Source: Microbacteriaceae bacterium
Lineage (GTDB): Bacteria > Actinomycetota > Actinomycetes > Actinomycetales > Microbacteriaceae
Direction: 5' to 3'
NCBI GenBank assembly: GCA_027490915.1
Contig: JAIXXG010000019.1
Location: 1 to 52,634 of the forward strand
Length of the DNA stretch: 52,634 bases
The position numbers and the translations under genes were made by a program. Positions 34,693 to 42,760 of this stretch are shown here, one piece after another (positions within the stretch are counted from its first letter, which is position 1; every line of letters begins with the position of its first letter). The notes under the pieces are model-generated. The model saw only the letters and a list, made by a program, of their open reading frames with translations. It was not told the origin of the DNA and made no database searches.

Positions 34693-35715
34693 TCAGTCCC
34701 GATTCTTGAGGAGCTTCAGTGCGGTCAGAGACAGTGTCAGGGCGACGATGAAGAGGATCAGCCCGAGCGCGTAGGCGTAGCCATAGTCAGGTGCTCCCGT
34801 GTTGGGGAAGGCCTTGAAGTACATGAGCAGGCCGGGGGTCATGATGCCCGAGTGCACCGAGGGGTTGTAGAACACCAGCTGGGTCGCATAGGTGGTGATG
34901 GCTGCGCCGATGACCCCGATGATCGTGAGGCGGAACTGGCCCAGGATGAGCGGGAACTCCAGGGAGACGAACTTGCGGATCGGGCCGACCCCGTCGAGCT
35001 TGGCGGCGTCCCAGATCTCGTCCCCGATCGCCTGGATGCCGCCGAGGTAGATCAGAACGGTGTTCGCGGTGACGAAGGGGATTCCGGTGAGGAGGATGGT
35101 CCACTTGATCAACTCGGGATCTCCGAGGAAGGGAACGCGCCCGAATCCCAGATCGTCGAGGAGGGTGTTGATGGCACCGAAGTCGTAGCCGAGGATGAAG
35201 ATCCAGAGCAGGCTGAAGACGAGCGCCGGAACGACCATCGGCAGCACGATCAGCACGCGATAGAGGTACTGAAGGCGGGCCCCGCGGATGCGGAACATCA
35301 CGACTGCCGTCGCGACCGACGGGATCATGAGGATGAGGCCCGCAACGAGGAAGAAGAGCATGTTGCCGACCGCGAGGTGGAACTCCGGATCGATCAAGAC
35401 CCGACGGAAGTTGTCGAGACCGACGAACACCAGCTCCGGATTGCGGTTGGTCCAGGTGAAGAAGGAGCGGACGAACCCATCGATCGTCGGCACCCAGTCG
35501 AAGATGACATTGCTGATGATGGCGGCCGAGATGAACACCAGACCGATCCAGCTCGAGGGACTCCTCAGGCGGCGCCGCGCTTGACGCGGGGAGTCGTCGG
35601 GATCGAGATCGAGGATCAGTTCTTGGAGCCGCCTCCCGAACGAGCGGGGGGCGCCAGCGGACTGGCGCCCCCCGTCACGTGGGGCGGAGACGGTGGTCTC
35701 AGCCATGTGTGTCAC
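34693..35715 (-). CDS. Sugar ABC transporter permease (CUT1, MalF-like)
   Basis: 340 residues. A cytoplasmic N-terminal region of about 55 residues precedes six TM helices. The EAA loop is EIWDAAKLDGVGPIRKFVSLEFPLILGQFRLT, with the E-A-A altered to D-A-A. The last helices (YGYAYALGLILFIVALTLSLTALKLL) match MalF-type permeases. The start is uncertain: GTG 35715 is nearest to a GGAG upstream (11 nt), ATG 35706 is the alternative. It lies 2 nt after the solute-binding protein gene. Confidence 0.93.
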   Translation of the reverse strand: MTHMAETTVSAPRDGGRQSAGAPRSFGRRLQELILDLDPDDSPRQARRRLRSPSSWIGLVFISAAIISNVIFDWVPTIDGFVRSFFTWTNRNPELVFVGLDNFRRVLIDPEFHLAVGNMLFFLVAGLILMIPSVATAVVMFRIRGARLQYLYRVLIVLPMVVPALVFSLLWIFILGYDFGAINTLLDDLGFGRVPFLGDPELIKWTILLTGIPFVTANTVLIYLGGIQAIGDEIWDAAKLDGVGPIRKFVSLEFPLILGQFRLTIIGVIGAAITTYATQLVFYNPSVHSGIMTPGLLMYFKAFPNTGAPDYGYAYALGLILFIVALTLSLTALKLLKNRD

Positions 35716-35717
35716 TG

Positions 35718-37364
35718 CTAACGCCGCTCCGTCAGGTCGCCCGTCATCGAGTGGTAGTACGTGTTGTACAGACTCTCACGGAGCTGCGCGTAGGCGAGAG
35801 CCCTCTCCTTGGCCTCCTTCTCCTCCTCGGTGGCTGCGTCGAGCTGCGCCTGGGCGTCGGCCGTCGCTGCCGCGAGTGCTGCGGAGTCGGGGATGTCAGC
35901 AGCCCACTCGGGGTAGGCCACCTGGGTGACGAGCTCCTCGGCGGAGATCTCTCCGTTCAGGAACTGGGTGAAGACAACGTCCCAGCCGGCCTTGCCCCAC
36001 TCGATCACGGTGTAGCCGAGGACCTGCTCGGCGAAACCGCCCTCAGGAGCGGGGACCACGAACGGCTGCAGGCTCTCGACGACCCCGACTCCGACGACCG
36101 GCGAGAACGACTGAGCGGTCTCCACGTACTTCGCCTGAGCCTCCGGGCTCGACAGGAACTGCAGGAAGTCGATCGCGACCTCGAGCTTCTCCGGGTCGTC
36201 GGCGAGTGCCGCGTTCACCGTGAAGCCGTACTCGTGACGGCCGGCACCACTCGCGGTTGCCGGACGGTCGACGGCGTACGGCGCAGCCGCCTCCGCCTCT
36301 TCTGCAGTGATCCAGCCCTTGTCGACGGCGTAGTCCAGGGTGTCGGCGCCGAAGTACGGCATCTGGAATAGGCCGTAGCCGTCGGGGAACGAGGACTCGC
36401 CGAGCGAGCCGACGAGCGAGCCGTAGTCCCAGAAGCTGGTCTGCATCAGGGCGGCCTTCCCGCTGGCGAAGGTCAGGGTCTCGGTCTCCGGGGTGTTCTC
36501 GGTCCAGCTGTCCTGGAAGTAGCTCACGTGCTGCTTGATGAGCTTGAACATTGCCGGGTAGTACGGGAGCTCCGTCAGGGGCATCTGCGATCCGCCGGCG
36601 TAGCTCGTCAGGGTGTAGATCTTGTCGTAGAACAGGTCGTTCGACAGGTCTGTCTCGTTGAACTCGTCGGAGAAGAAGTTGTCGGCGTATCGCTCACCGA
36701 AGCCGTAGCCGATCTGCGACACCTTGCCGCCGACGTCGTTGGAGCCCGCGATGGGCGCGACGTCAGGGTTGCCGTCGAGCGCTTCCATCCACTCGAAGAA
36801 CTCCTTGAAGTCCTCAGGGGTGTCTTCGGGGTCGAGGCCAGCCTCGGCCACGAGCGCCTTGTTGAAGATGTACATCCGGCCGGCGAAGACCTCCGGGTTG
36901 CCGTCGTTCGGCACGAAGAGGATCGAATTGGCGTTGACCCCGTTGTCCTCGACCGGGAATGCGCCCTCGCCTCCCACGAACGAGTCGATCCAGGCGCCTT
37001 CCTCGACGTACGCGCTCTCACCGGTGAGGTACTCGCGGAGGTCGAGCAAGTTCGTCGCGAAGGTGGAGCGCTGTCCGGACTTCATCTGGATGATGTCGGG
37101 AGCGGTGCCACCGGCGAAACCGGTCTCGAGGATGCTGCCGTACGACGCGTCCTCCTCACTCTTGATCTCGATCCGAATGTCGGGGTTCGCCGCCTGGTAG
37201 TCGGCGATGATCTGCTGGTAGCCCTCGTAGTAGTTGGTGAGGGAGTCCGGCCCGTGCCAGGTCAGCAGCTCGAGGGTCACTCGGGGTTCCGGTGCTGTGC
37301 ACCCGCTAAGGGCTGTGAGTGCCAATGCGGCACTCACAGCCAGGGCGATCGGCTTGTGGTTCAT
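35718..37364 (-). CDS. Sugar ABC transporter solute-binding lipoprotein
   Basis: 548 residues. It has an n-h-c lipoprotein signal (MNHKPIALAVSAALALTALSGC, lipobox LSGC, lipidated Cys22) and a type I CUT1 binding fold: ELLTWHGPDSLTNYYEGYQQIIADYQAANPDIRIEIKSEE, FAGGTAPDIIQMKSGQ, GRMYIFNKALVAEAGLDPEDTPEDFKEFFEWME, SGKAALMQTSFWDYGSLVGSLGE. At 548 residues it is longer than usual, which fits a larger oligosaccharide or glycoside ligand. A perfect AAGGAGG lies 5 nt before ATG 37364. The promoter and a palindromic operator lie upstream. First gene of the 13-gene operon. Confidence 0.95.
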   Translation of the reverse strand: MNHKPIALAVSAALALTALSGCTAPEPRVTLELLTWHGPDSLTNYYEGYQQIIADYQAANPDIRIEIKSEEDASYGSILETGFAGGTAPDIIQMKSGQRSTFATNLLDLREYLTGESAYVEEGAWIDSFVGGEGAFPVEDNGVNANSILFVPNDGNPEVFAGRMYIFNKALVAEAGLDPEDTPEDFKEFFEWMEALDGNPDVAPIAGSNDVGGKVSQIGYGFGERYADNFFSDEFNETDLSNDLFYDKIYTLTSYAGGSQMPLTELPYYPAMFKLIKQHVSYFQDSWTENTPETETLTFASGKAALMQTSFWDYGSLVGSLGESSFPDGYGLFQMPYFGADTLDYAVDKGWITAEEAEAAAPYAVDRPATASGAGRHEYGFTVNAALADDPEKLEVAIDFLQFLSSPEAQAKYVETAQSFSPVVGVGVVESLQPFVVPAPEGGFAEQVLGYTVIEWGKAGWDVVFTQFLNGEISAEELVTQVAYPEWAADIPDSAALAAATADAQAQLDAATEEEKEAKERALAYAQLRESLYNTYYHSMTGDLTERR

Positions 37365-37453
37365 GCATGCCTCCTTGAATGCGGTTGGGTGGAGCAGTTC
37401 TTGGTCTGACAGGGAGAGGGTGCCCGGCTGGCGCCCTTGTCTTCCTGCCCGTG

Positions 37454-37501
37454 TGGGAAATCGTTTTCCCAGAGTGTGTGCGACGGCGTTGAAGTTGTCA
37501 A
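37454..37501 (-). promoter_or_regulatory. Promoter plus LacI-type operator of the 13-gene operon
   Basis: On the minus strand, TTGACA (37501-37496) is followed after 17 nt by CACACT (37478-37473). Immediately downstream, 37454-37471 is an 18-bp palindrome with half-sites TGGGAAATC and TGGGAAAAC around a central CG, the form used by LacI-family repressors. Binding there would block the promoter. Which of the three LacI proteins binds cannot be said. Confidence 0.6.
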
Positions 37502-37540
37502 GCACTCCGACCCGGTTGCCCGGCTGCGGAAATCTCGTTC

Positions 37541-37588
37541 TTGTCAATCCGGGGTGCGAATGGCAGTCTGACCCCTGAGAAAGCGCTT
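37541..37588 (+). promoter_or_regulatory. Divergent promoter with AAGCGCTT operator
   Basis: TTGTCA (37541-37546), 17 nt, then CAGTCT (37564-37569) makes a plausible promoter for the plus-strand operon starting at 37636. AAGCGCTT (37581-37588) in GAAAGCGCTTAC lies just downstream; this matches the core of CcpA/cre-like operators (AARCGYTT). lacI-2 at the end of this operon has a recognition helix (VSLATASRVLN) close to that of CcpA (VSMATVSRVVN), so it is the likely binder. Confidence 0.5.
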
Positions 37589-37635
37589 ACCCATGGTTGG
37601 GCTGTCGTCCGACCTTGACTACGAGGAGCCCAACG

Positions 37636-38862
37636 ATGTCGTATGCCCAGGTCTTGCACGAGGACGCGCCTCCGCACAGCGACTCACTCCGCGCCACCGC
37701 CAGCCCCCGGAGCCCCCGGGAGATCGGCGTGATCGTCAATGGGGCCACCGGACGCATGGGCTATCGGCAGCACCTCGTTCGATCGCTGCTGGCGATCCGG
37801 GACGGCGGCGGCATCGAACTGCCGGACGGGGAGCGGGTGACGGTACGGCCCCTGCTCGTCGGCCGTGACCACGAGAAGCTTCGCGACCTCGCCCTCCGCC
37901 ACGGCATCGAGGACATCACGACAGACCTGGACGCGGCACTGGCTGACCCTCGCTGGGAGATCTACGGCGACTTCCTTCCGACGCGCGCTCGCGCCGCGGC
38001 ATTGCGCCGGGCGATCGCTGCCGGCAAGGCGATCTACACCGAGAAGCCCTCTGCAGAGACCTATGCAGAGGCTCTGGAAGTGGCGCAGGCAGCGCAGGCC
38101 GCAGGAATCCGCAGCGGGGTCGTCCACGACAAGCTCTTCCTGCCCGGCCTGCAGAAGCTCCGCCGTCTGATCGATTCCGGCTTCTTCGGGCGCATCCTGT
38201 CGGTGCGCGGCGAGTTCGGGTACTGGGTCTTCGAAGGAGACTGGCAACCCTCCCAGCGCCCCAGCTGGAACTATCGGGCAGAAGACGGCGGCGGCATCGT
38301 CGTCGACATGTACCCGCACTGGTGCTACGTGCTGGAGGACCTCTTCGGGGAGATCCGCTCGGTGTACAGCCAGGCCACGACGCACATCCCCGAGCGGTGG
38401 GATGAGGCCGGCGCGCAGTACCGAGCGACCGCGGAGGACGCCGCGTACGGGATCTTCGAGCTCGAGGGCGGCGTCGTTGCGCAGATCAATTCTTCGTGGA
38501 CCGTGCGGGTGCACCGGGACGAGCTCGTCGAGTTCCAGGTCGACGGCACGCACGGCTCGGCGGTCGTGGGCCTCTTCGGAGCGCGCATCCAGCACCGAAC
38601 CGCAACACCCAAGCCTGTCTGGAACCCCGACATCCCCGACGAGCACGAGTATGCGGCCGACTGGGCTCCCCTGCCCACCAATGAGGTCTACCAGAACGGC
38701 TTCAAGCAGCAGTGGATCGACTTCCTGACCGCACACGCGCAGGACCAGCCCTACCGCTTCGATCTGATGAGCGGTGCGAGGGGGATGCTGCTTGCCGAGT
38801 CGGCCCTCGAGTCGCACCGTTCGGGACGGAAAGTGATGCTTCCCACCCGCGGTGGTGCGTAG
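37636..38862 (+). CDS. Gfo/Idh/MocA-family oxidoreductase
   Basis: 408 residues. The nucleotide-binding segment is IGVIVNGATGRMGYRQHLV, with G-x-x-G-x-x-G spacing, after an about 30-residue polar N-terminal extension. The catalytic motif is KAIYTEKPSAETYAEA. The substrate domain has SGVVHDKLFLPGLQKLRRLIDSGFFGRILSVRGEFGYWVFEGDWQPSQRPSWNYRAEDGGGIVVDMYPHWCYVLEDLFGEIRSV. It starts at ATG 37636 with GAGGAG 8 nt upstream. First gene of a unit with DUF993, a TIM-barrel isomerase and lacI-2; the set resembles non-phosphorylating 3-keto-sugar routes such as levoglucosan or C-glycoside catabolism. Confidence 0.9.
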   Translation: MSYAQVLHEDAPPHSDSLRATASPRSPREIGVIVNGATGRMGYRQHLVRSLLAIRDGGGIELPDGERVTVRPLLVGRDHEKLRDLALRHGIEDITTDLDAALADPRWEIYGDFLPTRARAAALRRAIAAGKAIYTEKPSAETYAEALEVAQAAQAAGIRSGVVHDKLFLPGLQKLRRLIDSGFFGRILSVRGEFGYWVFEGDWQPSQRPSWNYRAEDGGGIVVDMYPHWCYVLEDLFGEIRSVYSQATTHIPERWDEAGAQYRATAEDAAYGIFELEGGVVAQINSSWTVRVHRDELVEFQVDGTHGSAVVGLFGARIQHRTATPKPVWNPDIPDEHEYAADWAPLPTNEVYQNGFKQQWIDFLTAHAQDQPYRFDLMSGARGMLLAESALESHRSGRKVMLPTRGGA

Positions 38863-40049
38863 TGGCGGGTCTCACCCTCCTCGATGTCAACGGAGAGGTT
38901 CGCTCCGTCGATCTCCAGGAGCCCTCCGGATTCAATCGCCCAGCGGGGCCTCTGACGAGCCGGTCGGTCTTCGCGGCTGTGCACGTCGTTCCCGTCGTCC
39001 ATGGCGAGAACACCCCGGGGAGTCCGGCGGATGTCGACTGGGACGCCACCCTGGAGATTCGTCGTCGGGTCTACCAGTGGGGGCTCGGGGTCGCTGACGC
39101 GATGGATACCGCCCAGCGCAACATGGGGCTGGACCCCGCCGCGATCAGGGAGCTCATCGCGCAGAGCGCGCAGGTCTCGCGCGAGGAGGGCGGGCGCCTC
39201 GTGGTCGGCATCAACACCGACCATCTGGAGAGTGCCGACGCCACGATCGACGAGATCATCACGGCGTACTGCCAGCAGCGCGATGCGGCGCAGGATGCCG
39301 GTGCCGAGCTGGTGCTCATGGCGAGCAGGCACCTCGCCCGGGCTGCCCGATCGGCTGACGATTACCGGCGTGTCTACGCGACGGTGCTCGCCGGGGCCGA
39401 TCGGCCGATGATCCTCCACTGGCTCGGTCCGGCGTTCGATCCTGCGCTGGGGGGGTACTTCGGCTCGTCCGAGTTCGCCGCAGCGGCCGATACCGTGCTC
39501 TCGATCATCGAGGACAACGTCCCGGCGGTCGCCGGCATCAAGATGAGCCTGCTCGATGCGTCCGCGGAGCAGCACGTGCGTCGTCGGTTGCCGGAGTCGG
39601 TGCGCATGTACACCGGCGACGACTTCAACTACGTCGATCTGATCGGAGGTGACGATCTCGGACTCGACGACCATCACTCGGACGCACTCCTCGGCGCCTT
39701 CGCCGCGATCGCACCCCATGCCTCGGCATCGATCCAGGCCCTCGACGCGAACGACCCCGACGCGTTCCTCCGCATCCTGAAGCCGACGGAGGCGCTCAGC
39801 CGGCACATCTTCTCGGCGCCGACCTTCTACTACAAGACCGGCGTGGCCTTCATGGCCTGGCTGAACGGGCATCAACCGTCGTTCCAGATGGTCGGCGGCC
39901 TCCACGCGGCTCGAAGCCTCCCGCATCTGTCGCGAATCGCCGAACTCGCCAACGCCTGCCGAGCGTTCGAGGACCCGGAGCGGGCCGCCGCCCGCTGGGC
40001 TGCCCTGCTCCAGGTGCACGGCGTCTCCGCTGTCGAGGGGGCACGATGA
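38862..40049 (+). CDS. DUF993 family (dihydrodipicolinate-synthase-like barrel) protein
   Basis: 395 residues. Family blocks include FAAVHVVPVVHGENTPGSPADVDWDATLEIRRRVYQWGLGVADAMDTAQRNMGLD, RLVVGINTDHL, GAELVLMASRHLARAARSADDYRRVYATVLAGADRPMILHWLGPAFDPALGGYFGS, VAGIKMSLLDA and MYTGDDFNYVDLIGGD, consistent with a (beta/alpha)8 fold and a Lys (IKMS) at the position where DapA-like lyases form a Schiff base. The reaction of DUF993 is unknown; a retro-aldol or dehydratase step on a keto-sugar acid is plausible. The GTG overlaps the oxidoreductase stop by 1 nt (TAGTG). Confidence 0.9.
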   Translation: MAGLTLLDVNGEVRSVDLQEPSGFNRPAGPLTSRSVFAAVHVVPVVHGENTPGSPADVDWDATLEIRRRVYQWGLGVADAMDTAQRNMGLDPAAIRELIAQSAQVSREEGGRLVVGINTDHLESADATIDEIITAYCQQRDAAQDAGAELVLMASRHLARAARSADDYRRVYATVLAGADRPMILHWLGPAFDPALGGYFGSSEFAAAADTVLSIIEDNVPAVAGIKMSLLDASAEQHVRRRLPESVRMYTGDDFNYVDLIGGDDLGLDDHHSDALLGAFAAIAPHASASIQALDANDPDAFLRILKPTEALSRHIFSAPTFYYKTGVAFMAWLNGHQPSFQMVGGLHAARSLPHLSRIAELANACRAFEDPERAAARWAALLQVHGVSAVEGAR

Positions 40050-40933
40050 CCGCACCGCATCCGCGTCTGTCGGTGAATCAGGCCACCATCCGGCGGGCCG
40101 ATCTCGCCGGCGCACTGCGATCGGTCGCCGACAGCGGAGTGCAGGCGATCGGGTTGTGGCGAGAACCGGTGCAGGGGGTGGGCCTCGACCGGGCGGTTCG
40201 TCTCGTTCGCGACTCGGGCCTCCGTGTCTCGACTCTCTGCCGGGCCGGCTTCTTCACGATGCCCGACGGTGCGTCGCGACGCGACGCACTCGACGACAAT
40301 CGTCGTGCCATCGATGAGGCGGCCGCGCTCGCCGCTGCCGGGGCACCCGGTTCTCGTGCCGTGCTCGTTCTCGTGGCGGGCGGGCTCGCAGACGGTTCTC
40401 GGGATCTCGTCGCCGCTCGCGGCCGTGTTCGGGACGCGATCGAGGAGCTCGCGCCGTCGGCGGAGAGCGCCGGGGTCACCCTCGCGATCGAGCCCCTGCA
40501 CCCGATGTTCGCATCGGACCGGTGCGTCGTGTCGACCATCGGTCAGGCGCTGGATCTCTGCGCCGGAATTCCGCCGCACGTCGTGGGCGTCGCGGTGGAC
40601 ACGTACCACATCTGGTGGGACCCAACGGTGCTCGCGATGATCGAGCGGGCAGGTCGAGAGGGGCGCATCGCGACGTACCAGGTCTGTGACTGGAACACGC
40701 CGTTGGCCTCTGACGTTCTGCTGAGCCGCCACTATCCCGGCCAGGGCGTGATCGATATCCCGTCGCTGACTCGGGCGGTCGACGATGCCGGGTACACAGG
40801 AGATATCGAGGTCGAGATCTTCAACGAGGAGATCTGGAGCGCGCAGCCGGACCTCGTCGTCGCCGAGACCATCCGCACGTTTGCGGCGGCCATGCCGTCG
40901 GACGAGACCGGGAAAGAATCACCACGGCTCTAG
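40046..40933 (+). CDS. Sugar phosphate isomerase/epimerase-type TIM barrel
   Basis: 295 residues. AP-endonuclease-2/xylose-isomerase-like features are: RLSVNQATIRRADLAGALRSVADSGVQAIGLWREPVQGVG, RVSTLCRAGFFT, ESAGVTLAIEPLHPMFASDRCVVSTIGQALDLC, VVGVAVDTYHIWWDP, and GYTGDIEVEIFNEEIW, with the metal ligands Glu (IEPLHP), Asp/His (VDTYH), and Glu (VEIFNEE) visible. Proteins of this fold isomerise sugars or cleave 3-keto-glycosides. The ATG overlaps the DUF993 stop by 4 nt. Confidence 0.9.
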   Translation: MTAPHPRLSVNQATIRRADLAGALRSVADSGVQAIGLWREPVQGVGLDRAVRLVRDSGLRVSTLCRAGFFTMPDGASRRDALDDNRRAIDEAAALAAAGAPGSRAVLVLVAGGLADGSRDLVAARGRVRDAIEELAPSAESAGVTLAIEPLHPMFASDRCVVSTIGQALDLCAGIPPHVVGVAVDTYHIWWDPTVLAMIERAGREGRIATYQVCDWNTPLASDVLLSRHYPGQGVIDIPSLTRAVDDAGYTGDIEVEIFNEEIWSAQPDLVVAETIRTFAAAMPSDETGKESPRL

Positions 40934-40936
40934 ACT
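40931..40936 (+). promoter_or_regulatory. TAGACT -10 hexamer containing the isomerase stop codon
   Basis: TAGACT lies 8 nt before ATG 40945 of lacI-2. Its TAG (40931-40933) is the stop codon of the preceding isomerase gene, so the regulator may be transcribed alone as a leaderless mRNA as well as with the operon. Confidence 0.4.
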
Positions 40937-40944
40937 CACGCTCG

Positions 40945-41982
40945 ATGAGCGCACGCACGGAGCCTGGTCGAGGGCATGGCACCCCGACGTTGCACGACGT
41001 CGCGCGGATCGCGGGGGTGTCTCTCGCCACGGCCTCTCGCGTTCTGAACGGCTCATCCCGGACGGTCGCGGATTCCTATCGCGAGAGAGTGGAGAACGCC
41101 GCCGCTGAGCTCGGCTACACCGCGAACATCTCCGCGCAGGCCACGGCGAAAGGCACCTCGTCGACGATCGCTCTGCTGGTGGCCGATATCGCCGACCCCT
41201 ACTTCGGGATCATCGCCGCGGGCGTGATGCGCGGAGCGGACGAGGCGGGGCTCGTGGTGACGATCTCGGTCACCGAGCGCGATGACGAGCGCGAGTTGCG
41301 CCTTGTTCGGGCCCTCCGGGGTCAGCGGCCGCGCGGCGTGATCTTCGCTGCGTCGCGCACGACCGAGGTTCCCTCCGGTGGTCTGCAGCGAGAACTCGAC
41401 GCGGTCATCAGTGCGGGAGGACAGGTTGTCGCGCTCGGGCCCGGCATCACGTCGGCTCGGAGCATCCTCATCGACAACCGGGGCGGAGCGCGCGCGCTGG
41501 GAGAGGCGCTCAAGCAGAACGGCTACGACGCGGCCGTCGTTCTCGGCGCACCGGAAGGGACCTACACCTCCGACGAGCGCATCGCCGGCTTCATCGAGGG
41601 ATTCGGGGAGGCCGGCCAAGTGGCGGTGCTTCGTGACGGTCTGACGCGGGTGGCCGGAGAGCGCGCCATGGCCCGCGCGCTCGGTGATGGAGTGCCCCGG
41701 GGCACCGTGGTGTTCGCCGTGACCGATGTCGTGGCGTTGGGCGCCCTGACCGCCCTGCGGAACGCCGGTCGCGCGGTCGGCAGTGACATCGCCCTCGCCG
41801 GTTTCGATGACATTCCCGCTAGCCGCGACGTCACGCCAGCCCTCACCAGCGTGCGGATACCGCTCGAGGACATCGGGTACGCGGCCTTCCGGGCGGCGGT
41901 CGATGACGAGTGGAGCGCACCGGAACCGATGGCCCTCGAGGTGCGTCTCCGGGCGAGCACGCCCCGCCGCTCCGGCGGCTAG
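40945..41982 (+). CDS. LacI-family transcriptional regulator (lacI-2)
   Basis: 345 residues. HTH: TLHDVARIAGVSLATASRVLNGSSRTVADSYRERVENAAAELGY, then a periplasmic-binding-like effector domain (STIALLVADIADPYFGIIAAGVMRGADEAGLVVTISVTERDDE, RPRGVIFAASRT, GYDAAVVLGAPEGTYTSDERIAGFIEGF, DIALAGFDDIPASRDVTPALTSVRIP). It ends the Gfo/Idh-DUF993-isomerase unit and is the best candidate to bind GAAAGCGCTTAC in front of it. The probable leaderless start uses TAGACT 8 nt upstream. It is convergent with the SDR gene. Confidence 0.93.
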   Translation: MSARTEPGRGHGTPTLHDVARIAGVSLATASRVLNGSSRTVADSYRERVENAAAELGYTANISAQATAKGTSSTIALLVADIADPYFGIIAAGVMRGADEAGLVVTISVTERDDERELRLVRALRGQRPRGVIFAASRTTEVPSGGLQRELDAVISAGGQVVALGPGITSARSILIDNRGGARALGEALKQNGYDAAVVLGAPEGTYTSDERIAGFIEGFGEAGQVAVLRDGLTRVAGERAMARALGDGVPRGTVVFAVTDVVALGALTALRNAGRAVGSDIALAGFDDIPASRDVTPALTSVRIPLEDIGYAAFRAAVDDEWSAPEPMALEVRLRASTPRRSGG

Positions 41983-41998
41983 GGCTCCGTCCGAGCGC

Positions 41999-42760
41999 TC
42001 AGCGAGGGGCCTGGGTGGGCCGTGTGCGAAGGTGCGAGAACCCGCCGTCGACGAGGAGCTCTGTGCCGGTGATCCCGGCTGATCGCCGGTCGCTGAGGAA
42101 GACGATCGCGCGAGCGACCTCGTCCGGCTGAATCATGCGCCCGATGGCCTGCCGGGCATCGAGGGCCGCTTTCTCTGCCACCGGATCGGGAAAGCGCTGC
42201 AGCATCCTGTCGACGAACGCCGTGTGCACGGTTCCGGGGCTCACGCAGTTCACGCGGATGCCGTCCGTAACGTGGTCGGTGGCCATGGCGTGCGTCAGCG
42301 CGAGCACCGCGCCTTTCGACGCGCTGTAGAGCGCTCGCTGCGGCAGGCCGTGCCGCGCCGCGATCGAGCAGACGTTGATGATCGCGGCCGCGTCTGAGCG
42401 GCGAAGCGCGGGGAGCACGGACGACGCCATGCGTGCCATTCCGGTCACGTTCACGTCGAGCACCGTGGCCCACTCGTCGTCGTCGACCGATTCGATCGTT
42501 CCGACGGCACTGATGCCCGTGTTGTTCACGAGCACATCGAGGCCCCCGAATGCGTTCAGCACCTGCTCGACCGCGCTGTCGATCTCCGCACGAGAACGGA
42601 CGTCGGCCCGGACGACGAGCTCCGCCTCACCCGCCGGGCCGTCGGCGACGTCGAGGATCGCGACACGGGCTCCTCCGGCGACGAACTCGTGCACCGTTGC
42701 CGCTCCGATGCCCGAGGCGCCTCCCGTGACGAGGACGCGGAGCCCTGCAACGCCGCTCAT
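41999..42760 (-). CDS. Short-chain dehydrogenase/reductase
   Basis: 253 residues. The classical SDR motifs are complete: cofactor TGGASGIGAA, VLDV-type Asp in ARVAILDVADG (an Asp after beta2 suggests NAD(H)), NNTG, the catalytic Ser (INVCSIA), Tyr-x-x-x-Lys (ALYSASKGA) and VNCVSPGTVHT. It resembles L-fucose, L-rhamnose or 2-keto-3-deoxy-fuconate dehydrogenases, which would pair with the fuconolactonase-type gene upstream. ATG 42760 overlaps that gene's stop by 4 nt. Confidence 0.92.
   Translation of the reverse strand: MSGVAGLRVLVTGGASGIGAATVHEFVAGGARVAILDVADGPAGEAELVVRADVRSRAEIDSAVEQVLNAFGGLDVLVNNTGISAVGTIESVDDDEWATVLDVNVTGMARMASSVLPALRRSDAAAIINVCSIAARHGLPQRALYSASKGAVLALTHAMATDHVTDGIRVNCVSPGTVHTAFVDRMLQRFPDPVAEKAALDARQAIGRMIQPDEVARAIVFLSDRRSAGITGTELLVDGGFSHLRTRPTQAPR

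Noticed and set aside
37581-37588. AAGCGCTT as the regulator site of the minus-strand 13-gene operon
   Set aside because: It lies upstream of that operon's -35 and just downstream of the plus-strand -10, and a separate palindrome already sits beside the minus-strand -10.
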